Shown piece by piece: positions 1 to 5,882 of a stretch of 5,953 bases of DNA (position 1 is the stretch's first letter; every line of letters starts with the position of its first letter). The notes below the pieces were generated by a model. That model was not told the origin of the DNA and did no database searches. It saw only the letters and a list, made by a program, of their open reading frames with translations. The position numbers and the translations under genes were made by a program. The stretch is from Flavobacteriia bacterium (lineage in GTDB: Bacteria; Bacteroidota; Bacteroidia; Flavobacteriales; Schleiferiaceae): contig CATILC010000122.1 in the NCBI GenBank assembly GCA_949516455.1, positions 1 to 5,953 on the forward strand, read 5' to 3'.

Positions 1-776
1 AATTCTACAGCCAACAGACCCACATGCTCTTGTTGCTCCAAAAGGGCATGGGTATATTTTTCGGCCTCTTTGATCAGTTCCGGATCGGCCAGGCTCGGGA
101 CGAATGTCTGCTCCACCTGGTTGGTCTCGGGATGGAACTCCATTTCGACGGGTGGATAGACCGCCACTTCGCCATTTGAGGAACGTACCCCCACACAAGC
201 GATCTCTGTTTTGATGGCCACCAGGACCTCCAAAAAGCAGGGAACATCGGGCAGTTCATCCAGATCGCTCAATTTCTTTACGATCTGTACGCCCCGTCCA
301 TCGTATCCGCCCCTTCGGGCCTTCCAGACAAAGGGCAAGGTCCATTTTGGCTCTTCCACCGCAGCCCGGAGCTCATCTCTTGAATCAAAGAGCTCATAAG
401 GCGCCGTGGGCATATCGTATTCTGTATAAAAAAGCTTTTGAGTGCCTTTGTCCTGGATGCGCGCCAGGACGGCTGGGGGCGGGTAGACTTTCAGCCCTTC
501 TTCCTCCAACTGCTTCAATGCCGATGCGTCTACATTTTCGATCTCGATGGTCAGCACCTCACATTTTCGGCCAAAAGCCAAAATGGCCTCCTTGTCCAAA
601 AGGCCGCCTTGCTCGAACTTCAATGTGATGCCCGAACAGGCACAATGAGGATCAGGATCCATCACAGCTGCCTCGATATCCATTCGGATGGCCTCCTCCA
701 ACAACATCTTTCCAAGTTGTCCGCCACCGAGTATCCCCAGTTTTCCTGAAGAGGCGAACCACGCATCTGCATTCAT
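1..776 (-). CDS. purK: PurK, 5-(carboxyamino)imidazole ribonucleotide synthase (C-terminus cut off by window edge)
   Basis: PurK is a cytosolic ATP-grasp enzyme of de novo purine synthesis. It uses ATP and bicarbonate to carboxylate 5-aminoimidazole ribonucleotide, and PurE then rearranges the product. I translated the leftward frame from the ATG at 776 and obtained 258 residues without a stop up to the window edge. The N-terminal nucleotide-fold motif GILGGGQLGKML is at residues 14-25. VYPPPAVLARIQDKGTQK (97-114) matches the family segment that opens the central domain, and KARRGGYDGRG (152-162) is the ATP-grasp glycine-rich loop. The fragment ends at GLLAVE, a conserved stretch well into the ATP-grasp domain. 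The family is usually about 380 residues, so roughly a third is missing because of the window, not because the gene is broken. The start fits the family N-terminus, and an in-frame TAG at 795-797 excludes a longer form. It follows the SprT-like gene by 18 nt and is probably cotranscribed. No clear ribosome binding site is visible, which is common in Bacteroidota. purE is not in the window. Confidence 0.95.
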   Translation of the reverse strand, partial: MNADAWFASSGKLGILGGGQLGKMLLEEAIRMDIEAAVMDPDPHCACSGITLKFEQGGLLDKEAILAFGRKCEVLTIEIENVDASALKQLEEEGLKVYPPPAVLARIQDKGTQKLFYTEYDMPTAPYELFDSRDELRAAVEEPKWTLPFVWKARRGGYDGRGVQIVKKLSDLDELPDVPCFLEVLVAIKTEIACVGVRSSNGEVAVYPPVEMEFHPETNQVEQTFVPSLADPELIKEAEKYTHALLEQQEHVGLLAVE

Positions 777-794
777 GCGGCAAAGATAACCGAA

Positions 795-1409
795 CTACAG
801 AGGGCGCACCTTGATCAGCGGGCTGACGCGGTACATGCGCCGATTTTCCATATCCTCACAGAGAATGCGGCTTCGCAAGCGTGCCCCCCTGCGAAACCTC
901 CGCCCTTTCTCTGTCTCAAAAACAACCTGATCATCCAGTTCCTTGAGAAGCACCCAACCCGCTAACGGAGGTGCATCGAAAGCCATCAAGGCCTCAGACA
1001 AGGCCGCATCGGAAGTACTCGAAGCCCTGGGGTTTTGCATGTGATTACGTAAAACACTGAGCAATGGTTCGGGGAAGATCTCTGGCACAAGAAATGGTTG
1101 CATCACCTCCTTGAAGTGCTTCTTCCATTCCAAGCCATGGGGACGATCTGCCCCTTTGGGATCTGTTAGCCGATGACGAAAATGCGCGAATTCATGCAGG
1201 GAGGTTATCAGGAAGGCCATCTTGTTCAGACTTCCATTGACCGTGATCCGGTGTCGCTTCTCGCGCCCAACAGGAGGCCGATAATCTCCAAGCTTGCTGC
1301 TTCGCTCCTTGGAAACAATGAAACGAAGCGGCTGATCGTCCAATAATTTCGCTAGCGAATGAACAGCAGCTTCCGGTACATAGGGACTCAATGGATGGGC
1401 TTTGTTCAT
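795..1409 (-). CDS. SprT-like zinc metallopeptidase domain protein
   Basis: This is a 204-residue protein of the SprT-like family, the bacterial relatives of Spartan/SprT metallopeptidases. Its substrate is not known. The zinc site is visible as HEFAH at residues 72-76 (H72, catalytic E73, H76), with a likely third ligand H91 in RPHGLEWKKHF. Other stretches typical of the Bacteroidota version are SKLGDYRPP (38-46), ITVNGSLN (55-62) and MQPFLVPEIFPEPLLSVL (103-120). The basic C-terminal part (about 165-204) has one cysteine (C184) and no CxxC zinc ribbon. The open frame extends upstream to 1631, but that part is antisense to mlaE and has no family resemblance. The ATG at 1409 gives the expected N-terminus (PLSPYVPEAA) and overlaps the stop of the small lipoprotein gene as TGATG, which suggests translational coupling. 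purK follows 18 nt downstream. No signal peptide is seen, so it is probably cytoplasmic. Family assignment is firm; cellular role is not. Confidence 0.88.
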   Translation of the reverse strand: MNKAHPLSPYVPEAAVHSLAKLLDDQPLRFIVSKERSSKLGDYRPPVGREKRHRITVNGSLNKMAFLITSLHEFAHFRHRLTDPKGADRPHGLEWKKHFKEVMQPFLVPEIFPEPLLSVLRNHMQNPRASSTSDAALSEALMAFDAPPLAGWVLLKELDDQVVFETEKGRRFRRGARLRSRILCEDMENRRMYRVSPLIKVRPL

Positions 1410-1495
1410 CAGAAAGAGGGACAATCGCAGCCGTGTCCGGATCCACAGGAGACCATGAAACACAAAAGAGCCAGCACTAAAAGGATGCGAATCAT
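1409..1495 (-). CDS. Tiny putative lipoprotein (28 aa), first gene of the sprT-like/purK operon
   Basis: A 28-codon frame starts with ATG at 1495 and ends with TGA at 1409-1411. The product has a short N-terminus (MIR), a hydrophobic core ILLVLALLCFMV, and a lipobox-like MVSC with C17 as the candidate lipidated cysteine. If processed, the mature peptide would be only 12 residues, CGSGHGCDCPSF, with three cysteines. This layout (MKK/MIR, hydrophobic stretch, SCGS) is typical of Bacteroidota type II signal peptides. Its TGA overlaps the ATG of the SprT-like gene (TGATG), and its start lies 42 bp from the divergent mlaE start, filling the space between the two genes exactly. The same frame stays open to 1720, but that extension is antisense to mlaE. 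I assign no function. It might instead be a leader peptide coupling translation to the sprT-like gene. The reading rests on composition and position, not on a recognised family. Confidence 0.6.
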   Translation of the reverse strand: MIRILLVLALLCFMVSCGSGHGCDCPSF

Positions 1496-1537
1496 TGCCC
1501 CAAGATAAAAAGGCAAATCGGGGTATTTTCGCAAGGA

Positions 1538-2284
1538 ATGAGACGTATCCTGCATCATTTTGGCGCGTATTGTCTGTTGATGAAGCGTGCCTTCCAAAAG
1601 CCCGGTCGCTCGCGTGAATACGGCAAGGCACTTGCCCGTGAGATCGATTACCTCGGCTTGGATTCTGTTGCCATTGTGGGCATCATTTCGCTCTTTGTTG
1701 GGGCGGTGGTCACCATTCAAACCGCCTTGAATCTGGACGACCCGTTCATTCCGGCCTACTACATCGCCATTGCCACCCGGGAATCGATCGTCCTTGAGTT
1801 TTCGCCGACCATGGTCAGCCTGATCCTCGCAGGTAAAGTGGGATCGAATATTGCCTCGACCTTAGGCACCATGCGCGTGTCCGAACAGATCGATGCACTG
1901 GAGGTCATGGGCGTGAACAGCGCATCGTATCTGGTGATGCCTAAAGTACTGGCGAGCATGCTCTTCAACCCCGTTCTGATCATGCTGAGTATGGGCCTTG
2001 GGCTTCTGGGGGGCTACATTGCGGGCAACCTGACCGGCGTGATCTCCACACCCGATTACCTCCTCGGTATTCAACTTGGATTCAAACCATTCTACATCAC
2101 CTACGCCTTGACCAAAACCGTGGTCTTTGCCTTTCTGATCACCTCCATCTCCGCCTATTGCGGTTATACCGTCAAAGGGGGGGCGGTTGAAGTGGGGACC
2201 TCCAGTACCCGTGCAGTGGTGAGCAGCAGTGTGGCCGTGATCGTAGCGAATTACTTTCTCACTCAGATCCTATTGGGCACCTGA
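1538..2284 (+). CDS. mlaE: MlaE-family ABC transporter permease (phospholipid/lipid transport)
   Basis: This 248-residue inner-membrane protein belongs to the MlaE permease family, the membrane subunit of MCE-type lipid transporters that move phospholipids between inner membrane and periplasm together with the MlaF ATPase. An amphipathic N-terminal helix (about 1-35) precedes hydrophobic segments at about 43-63, 141-168 and 190-210, plus a C-terminal one at about 226-246. The family hallmark runs through residues 87-125: EFSPTMVSLILAGKVGSNIA, then GTMRVSEQIDALEVMG. A second conserved motif, AYCGYTVKGGAVEVG, is at 206-220. Length matches the family. The ATG at 1538 gives the typical N-terminus (MRRILHHFGAYCLLMKRAFQKP spans 1-22). 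A purine-rich AAGGA directly abuts the start, too close to be a standard ribosome binding site. The stop overlaps the mlaF start (TGATG). A run of seven G (2177-2183) encodes part of VKGGA. The frame appears intact. Confidence 0.95.
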   Translation: MRRILHHFGAYCLLMKRAFQKPGRSREYGKALAREIDYLGLDSVAIVGIISLFVGAVVTIQTALNLDDPFIPAYYIAIATRESIVLEFSPTMVSLILAGKVGSNIASTLGTMRVSEQIDALEVMGVNSASYLVMPKVLASMLFNPVLIMLSMGLGLLGGYIAGNLTGVISTPDYLLGIQLGFKPFYITYALTKTVVFAFLITSISAYCGYTVKGGAVEVGTSSTRAVVSSSVAVIVANYFLTQILLGT

Positions 2285-3045
2285 TGATCGAAGTACAGAA
2301 CATCCAAAAATCCTTTGGAGCACACGAAGTGCTCAAGGGCATCGATGCGCAATTCGAACAGGGAAAGACCAACCTGATCATTGGTCAGTCTGGTTCTGGG
2401 AAGACGGTCTTCCTGAAATGCCTGGTCGGTCTGCATGAGCCCGACAATGGCGCCATCCTTTTCAATGACCGGAACACCGCCCAGCTGGACCAAAAAGAAC
2501 GGCAACTGCTTCGTCAGGAGATCGGGATGGTCTTCCAGGGAAGCGCCTTGTTCGACAGCCTGACCGTTGAGGAGAATGTCATGTTCCCCCTGAATATGTT
2601 CACGCGCATGGGCCCAGGGGAAAAAAAAGATCGGGTGGATTTCTGCCTGAATCGGGTCAAGCTGGAAGGCGCCAACAAAAAATATCCGGCAGAGATCTCA
2701 GGTGGAATGATGAAGCGTGTAGCCATTGCCCGTTCCATAGCCATGAACCCCAAATACCTCTTCTGCGACGAGCCCAATTCTGGGCTGGATCCACAGACGG
2801 CTGTGGTCATTGACAATCTGGTGCGCGAGATCACCCAGGAATATGGGATCACCACGGTGATCAATACCCACGATATGAATTCCGTTATGGAGATCGGAGA
2901 CCACATCATCTTTCTAAAAAATGGCCTCAAAGCCTGGGAGGGCGATCGGCACGAGATCATTCGATCCGACCAGCCAGACATCACAGAATTTGTCTTCACC
3001 TCCGAACTCTTCAAAAGCATTCGCAAGGCACAAAGGAGCGGTTGA
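2284..3045 (+). CDS. mlaF: MlaF-type ABC transporter ATP-binding protein
   Basis: This 253-residue cytoplasmic ATPase is the partner of MlaE and powers lipid transport. All nucleotide-binding motifs are present in order: Walker A GQSGSGKT (34-41), Q-loop around Q85 in MVFQGSALFDSLTVEENV, ABC signature ISGGMMKRVAIARS (138-151), Walker B YLFCDEP (158-164; D162, E163), D-loop SGLDP (166-170) and the switch histidine H196 in INTHDM. The SGGM form of the signature and the FQGSALFDSLTV stretch are typical of the MlaF branch rather than of general ABC importers. The ATG at 2284 shares its A with the mlaE stop, indicating a tightly coupled two-gene unit. Eight consecutive A (2621-2628) encode GEKKD; the frame continues normally across them. 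No mlaD or other Mla component follows, and the next gene is convergent. The Bacteroidota MCE protein is therefore presumably encoded elsewhere (inference). Confidence 0.95.
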   Translation: MIEVQNIQKSFGAHEVLKGIDAQFEQGKTNLIIGQSGSGKTVFLKCLVGLHEPDNGAILFNDRNTAQLDQKERQLLRQEIGMVFQGSALFDSLTVEENVMFPLNMFTRMGPGEKKDRVDFCLNRVKLEGANKKYPAEISGGMMKRVAIARSIAMNPKYLFCDEPNSGLDPQTAVVIDNLVREITQEYGITTVINTHDMNSVMEIGDHIIFLKNGLKAWEGDRHEIIRSDQPDITEFVFTSELFKSIRKAQRSG

Positions 3046-3084
3046 GTGAGAAGCCTCGACCCCACGTCTTTTAAATGATGCAGT

Positions 3085-3112
3085 AAAAAAAAGCCCCGCA
3101 AATGCGGGGCTT
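3085..3112 (-). terminator. Strong intrinsic terminator after the T9SS cargo gene
   Basis: A perfect 9-bp GC-rich stem (3091-3099 with 3104-3112) closes a 4-nt loop (3100-3103). Read leftward, the stem ends in a run of eight T (complement of A at 3085-3092, the last two within the stem). That is the classic Rho-independent form and suits the leftward gene ending at 3136. Read rightward, the hairpin is followed by the T-poor TTCTCATTTC, so it would stop mlaF transcripts less well, though it may work in both directions. It sits in the 90-bp gap between two convergent genes. Confidence 0.9.
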
Positions 3113-3135
3113 CTCATTTCGATCATTGGATCGGA

Positions 3136-5124
3136 TCACTCCACGCTTACGCGGTAAGCGCCGCGGGCCTGCTCGTTGGTGACCTGAATGATGTACATGC
3201 CCTTGGGCAGTGCACTCATGTCCACTTTTGCAGGAACGCCTTGGGCGATCAGCTGATTGTCGGTAAGAACCACACGGCCGCCCATGTCACTTACTGTGAT
3301 GTCATAGTTTCCGAAGTCCTTGTCCAACTCGATACGAACAACGTCCGTCGTTGGATTCGGGTATACACTGGCTTCGAGCTTTTCTTCACCAACTCCGACT
3401 CCGAATTGCGTAGTAGCCATATGGATCCATGGGCTGTTGAACGAACGGCTTCCGGAATATCCGCTGTACCACTGAGCACCAACAACGAACATAAGGCTCG
3501 CACCACCGGGCTGATCCCACTGCGCATCGTTCCCGATGCGGATCAGGTTCGCACCTGCATTGGAATACATGGTCACCACTACATAGTATGCACCCATGCT
3601 CTGCATCAAGTCGAGCGGCACACCATTGGTGGTCATGTCGAAGGTCATGATGCCTCCACTGGCATTGGCCACTGTCTGCTGGGCCGTTGCGATAAGGCCA
3701 TTGGGGTCAAATCCAGAAGTGGCACCTGTGAAAGCAGATGAATCATAGATGGCTACTTCCATGAAACCACCAGGAACGGTCAGCGAGCTGAGACCGATCT
3801 TGACATTCCAAAGTTGTGCGTCAGCGGTCAGGTCGATACGGGAAGTCATCGCCGCACCATCGTCTCCAAGCTGAGGCGTTCCCAAACTGTTGCTGAAAAC
3901 ACCACCGTCCAAAGACATCACAGAATCTGAAACGATGAACTGGAATGTATCTGACCTCAGAGACAGTGCCTGACCACCTGCCATTGTGGAATCAGCTGTG
4001 AGATTGTAGAAGAAGTAATGCAATCCGTTCGAAGAAGGCTGCCAAGGAGCTGCATTGGTATTCAGATCGTTGTAGGTGAGCGTATCTGCGCCCATGCCAC
4101 CACCCCATGCAGAGGAAACCACAGGGCTATTCACTGTATTTACGGTACCACTCGGATCGACGATCTCCATGCTCAGCTGCGCATTGTACAATGGAGCAGA
4201 TCCAGAGCTGATCGCGTTGCAATCAAATGCCAGGTCACGGTTTTGGTCCAATGTGAACGTTCCCAATTTGGAAGATCCTGCAGCTGGCCCTACGATGAAG
4301 TCAAATGCGGGAGCACCTCCCCATGCGCCAAAGTCAGCGCGGAACTTAGGTACGGACTGGAGCGTGACGTCATCCACCATCCAGAAATAGTAGTCACCGT
4401 CAAAACGGAAACGCATCTGAACCTGTGATTGACCAGCAACCCAGTTGGATACATCGCGCGCCTCGACATCATTGTCAGGGGTTGCAGAGTTCACAGAGAT
4501 GTCTCCGTTGTAGGTGATGCTGTATGGGAAGGTATTTCCACCGTCGATCGAGAAATCCACATAGGTCGCTGGAACTGCCTGGCTTCCGCCTGGTCCAGCA
4601 AAACGACGATAGTATTGAGTGAAGCTGAAGTCAACAGAGGTTTCGCCCGAAAGGTCAATGGTCTCGGTGATCAGATAGGCCATGTGCGGTGCAGGGGCCA
4701 CTCCGCCACCGAAGTTTCCTGGGATACCGTTGTTGTCGAGCCAGTCGGAATCAATGATAACGAAACCATTGGTTCGCGTGGCAGATTGGATGGGTGCTCT
4801 TGCTCCTGCATAGGCTCCTCTTGAACCTGTATCTGCGGGAAAAGTAGCTCCAGAGCCGGTGCCTCTGTAGTCCCAAAGGCCGGCACCTCCTGTGCCTGCA
4901 TCTACATTCTGCCAGGTAGATGGTATGCCGTTGGCAAAGTCTTCTGACCAGATGACGGACTCAGTGCCCGTTGTAGTGAGGACGCTCGCAGCTTCTGTGC
5001 GGTCGTCGGATGTCATTATGGTTCTGGAAGCCTCAACGGTGCGGATGTCGTGTCCGTTGATCTTTTGAGCCGAAGCTGTCAGACAAAAGGCTGCAGAAGC
5101 CAACACAAGTGTAGTCTTCCTCAT
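3136..5124 (-). CDS. Secreted protein with choice-of-anchor J-like domain and T9SS type A C-terminal sorting domain
   Basis: This 662-residue protein is exported by Sec and then probably by the type IX secretion system to the cell surface or medium. A Sec signal peptide covers about 1-19 (MRKTTLVLASAAFCLTASA, cleavage before QK). Residues about 58-256 form a beta-sandwich resembling the MAM-like choice-of-anchor J domain: WSEDFANGIPSTWQN near the start, LITETIDLSG and YVDFSIDGGNTF in the middle, and the closing YYFWMVDDVTL. Residues about 260-580 are beta-rich, glycine- and serine-rich, and not recognised. The last about 75 residues (587-662) are a T9SS type A sorting domain: VYPNPTTDVVRIEL, ITVSDMGGRVV, LPKGMYIIQVTN. 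The ATG at 5124 was chosen because it places the signal peptide at the N-terminus. The upstream in-frame extension to 5250 lacks such a signal and covers the promoter. No catalytic motif is visible; adhesion or carbohydrate binding is possible but unproven. Confidence 0.9.
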   Translation of the reverse strand: MRKTTLVLASAAFCLTASAQKINGHDIRTVEASRTIMTSDDRTEAASVLTTTGTESVIWSEDFANGIPSTWQNVDAGTGGAGLWDYRGTGSGATFPADTGSRGAYAGARAPIQSATRTNGFVIIDSDWLDNNGIPGNFGGGVAPAPHMAYLITETIDLSGETSVDFSFTQYYRRFAGPGGSQAVPATYVDFSIDGGNTFPYSITYNGDISVNSATPDNDVEARDVSNWVAGQSQVQMRFRFDGDYYFWMVDDVTLQSVPKFRADFGAWGGAPAFDFIVGPAAGSSKLGTFTLDQNRDLAFDCNAISSGSAPLYNAQLSMEIVDPSGTVNTVNSPVVSSAWGGGMGADTLTYNDLNTNAAPWQPSSNGLHYFFYNLTADSTMAGGQALSLRSDTFQFIVSDSVMSLDGGVFSNSLGTPQLGDDGAAMTSRIDLTADAQLWNVKIGLSSLTVPGGFMEVAIYDSSAFTGATSGFDPNGLIATAQQTVANASGGIMTFDMTTNGVPLDLMQSMGAYYVVVTMYSNAGANLIRIGNDAQWDQPGGASLMFVVGAQWYSGYSGSRSFNSPWIHMATTQFGVGVGEEKLEASVYPNPTTDVVRIELDKDFGNYDITVSDMGGRVVLTDNQLIAQGVPAKVDMSALPKGMYIIQVTNEQARGAYRVSVE

Positions 5125-5147
5125 GTGATTGTTTTTTAGGGTTTTGC

Positions 5148-5155
5148 CAAATTTA
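5148..5155 (-). promoter_or_regulatory. Bacteroidota-type -7 promoter element for the T9SS cargo gene
   Basis: Read leftward, TAAATTTG is an exact match to the Bacteroidota housekeeping sigma consensus TAnnTTTG. It lies 23 nt upstream of the chosen ATG at 5124, which predicts a short leader of about 15-20 nt. The leader (CCTAAAAAACAATCAC) is A-rich and has no Shine-Dalgarno, as is usual in this phylum. The -33 TTTG element is not clear; only a TTTT about 14 nt upstream (5170-5173) is present. The position also argues against the longer start at 5250. Confidence 0.55.
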
Positions 5156-5263
5156 CTTAAATGAAATAGAAAATGCGGTGTCTGGAAGCCAAAAACATGA
5201 GCGAGCATGAGGGAGACACATTTCATCTTCAGAAGAATCCAGAAAGCCATCAGACAAAAAGCA
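5156..5263. other. Upstream part of the intergenic region between the sugar transferase and T9SS cargo genes
   Basis: This stretch lies between the sugar transferase stop and the cargo-gene -7 element. I find no coding signal, no convincing hairpin terminator and no RNA gene. The only frame crossing it is the upstream extension of the cargo gene, which I reject. Without a terminator, some read-through from the sugar transferase gene into the cargo gene is possible. Confidence 0.5.
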
Positions 5264-5866
5264 TCAGGGGTTTCCCTGAAATGCCTCTACCGGCTCGTCT
5301 GAAACCGATTTTTTTCGCCTTTCTCCAACAAACCACAGGCAGGTCATAAAGAGGATCTTCAGGTCGATACTTAAACCCCGATTTTCGACATACCAAACAT
5401 CCTTTTCAAACCGCTCTGTCCAAGCCAATCCAGATGCGCCATGGATCTGCGCCCATCCAGTGATCCCCGGCCGCACCTCATGCCTTTTCATTTGATACGC
5501 ACTATACAAAGGGAGGTACTCCATGAGCAATGGGCGCGGCCCGACGAGGCTCATATCGCCCTTGAGCACATTCCAAAATTGAGGCCATTCATCCAGTTTC
5601 GAGCGTCTCAAAAAAATACCGATCCGGGTCACCCGCTGCTCATCCGTTTCTGCTGAACCATCTGTTTCTGAATGGGACCTCATCGACTTGAGCTTGTAAA
5701 GCAGGAAGGGCTTTCCGTGCAAACCGGGACGTTCCTGCACGAAAACTGGAGACTCCTTGTGCACAACGATCAACAGAATAGCAAGTACCAAAAAGACCGG
5801 ACTGAAGAATGTCAGCACCAGAATGGACGTGACCATATCGGCTAACCTCTTGAAAAGTGGGTACAT
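5264..5866 (-). CDS. Bacterial sugar transferase (polyprenyl-phosphate hexose-1-phosphate transferase, PglC-like monotopic type)
   Basis: This 200-residue membrane enzyme belongs to the small PglC-like group of bacterial sugar transferases. Family members transfer a sugar-1-phosphate from a nucleotide sugar to undecaprenyl phosphate, the first membrane step of capsule, exopolysaccharide, O-antigen or glycoprotein glycan synthesis. One N-terminal hydrophobic segment (about 12-36, TSILVLTFFSPVFLVLAILLIVV) follows the basic start MYPLFKR. Conserved stretches are PVFVQERPGLHGKPFLLYKLKSM (40-62), RRSKLDEWPQFWNVLKGDMS (87-106) with the catalytic D92-E93 pair, LVGPRPL (107-113) and RPGITGWAQ (132-140). 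The usual NGRN after WAQ is replaced by HGAS (142-145). The tail ends in FQGNP, resembling the F-T/K-G-N ends of Bacteroidota homologues. I prefer the ATG at 5866; a TTG at 5890 would add eight residues. The sugar specificity cannot be read from sequence. Confidence 0.93.
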   Translation of the reverse strand: MYPLFKRLADMVTSILVLTFFSPVFLVLAILLIVVHKESPVFVQERPGLHGKPFLLYKLKSMRSHSETDGSAETDEQRVTRIGIFLRRSKLDEWPQFWNVLKGDMSLVGPRPLLMEYLPLYSAYQMKRHEVRPGITGWAQIHGASGLAWTERFEKDVWYVENRGLSIDLKILFMTCLWFVGERRKKSVSDEPVEAFQGNP

Positions 5867-5882
5867 GAACAGTGTGCTGCTT

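Noticed and set aside
211..749. Rightward frames opposite purK (211-399, 347-628, 438-749)
   Set aside because: They lie antisense to a clear PurK frame and have no recognisable protein features.
1524..1531. TATTTTCG as a -7 promoter element for mlaE
   Set aside because: It has one mismatch to TAnnTTTG, no -33 TTTG at the right spacing, and lies only 6 nt from the start codon, so the transcript would have almost no leader.
2514..3101. Leftward frame of 195 codons opposite mlaF
   Set aside because: It is antisense to a complete ABC ATPase gene, overlaps the terminator and has no family resemblance.
3241..3741. Rightward frame of 166 codons and others antisense to the T9SS cargo gene (for example 4018-4428 and 4429-4824)
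   Set aside because: They are shadows of a long, well-supported coding frame and show no domain, signal peptide or coherent composition.
5200..5222. CATG inverted pair (CATG-AGCGAG-CATG) as a terminator for the sugar transferase
   Set aside because: The stem is only 4 bp with one flanking T run and would be too weak.
3136..5250. Longer form of the T9SS cargo protein starting at 5250
   Set aside because: The extra 42 residues precede a perfect Sec signal peptide and cover the TAAATTTG promoter element, so the ATG at 5124 is the better start.
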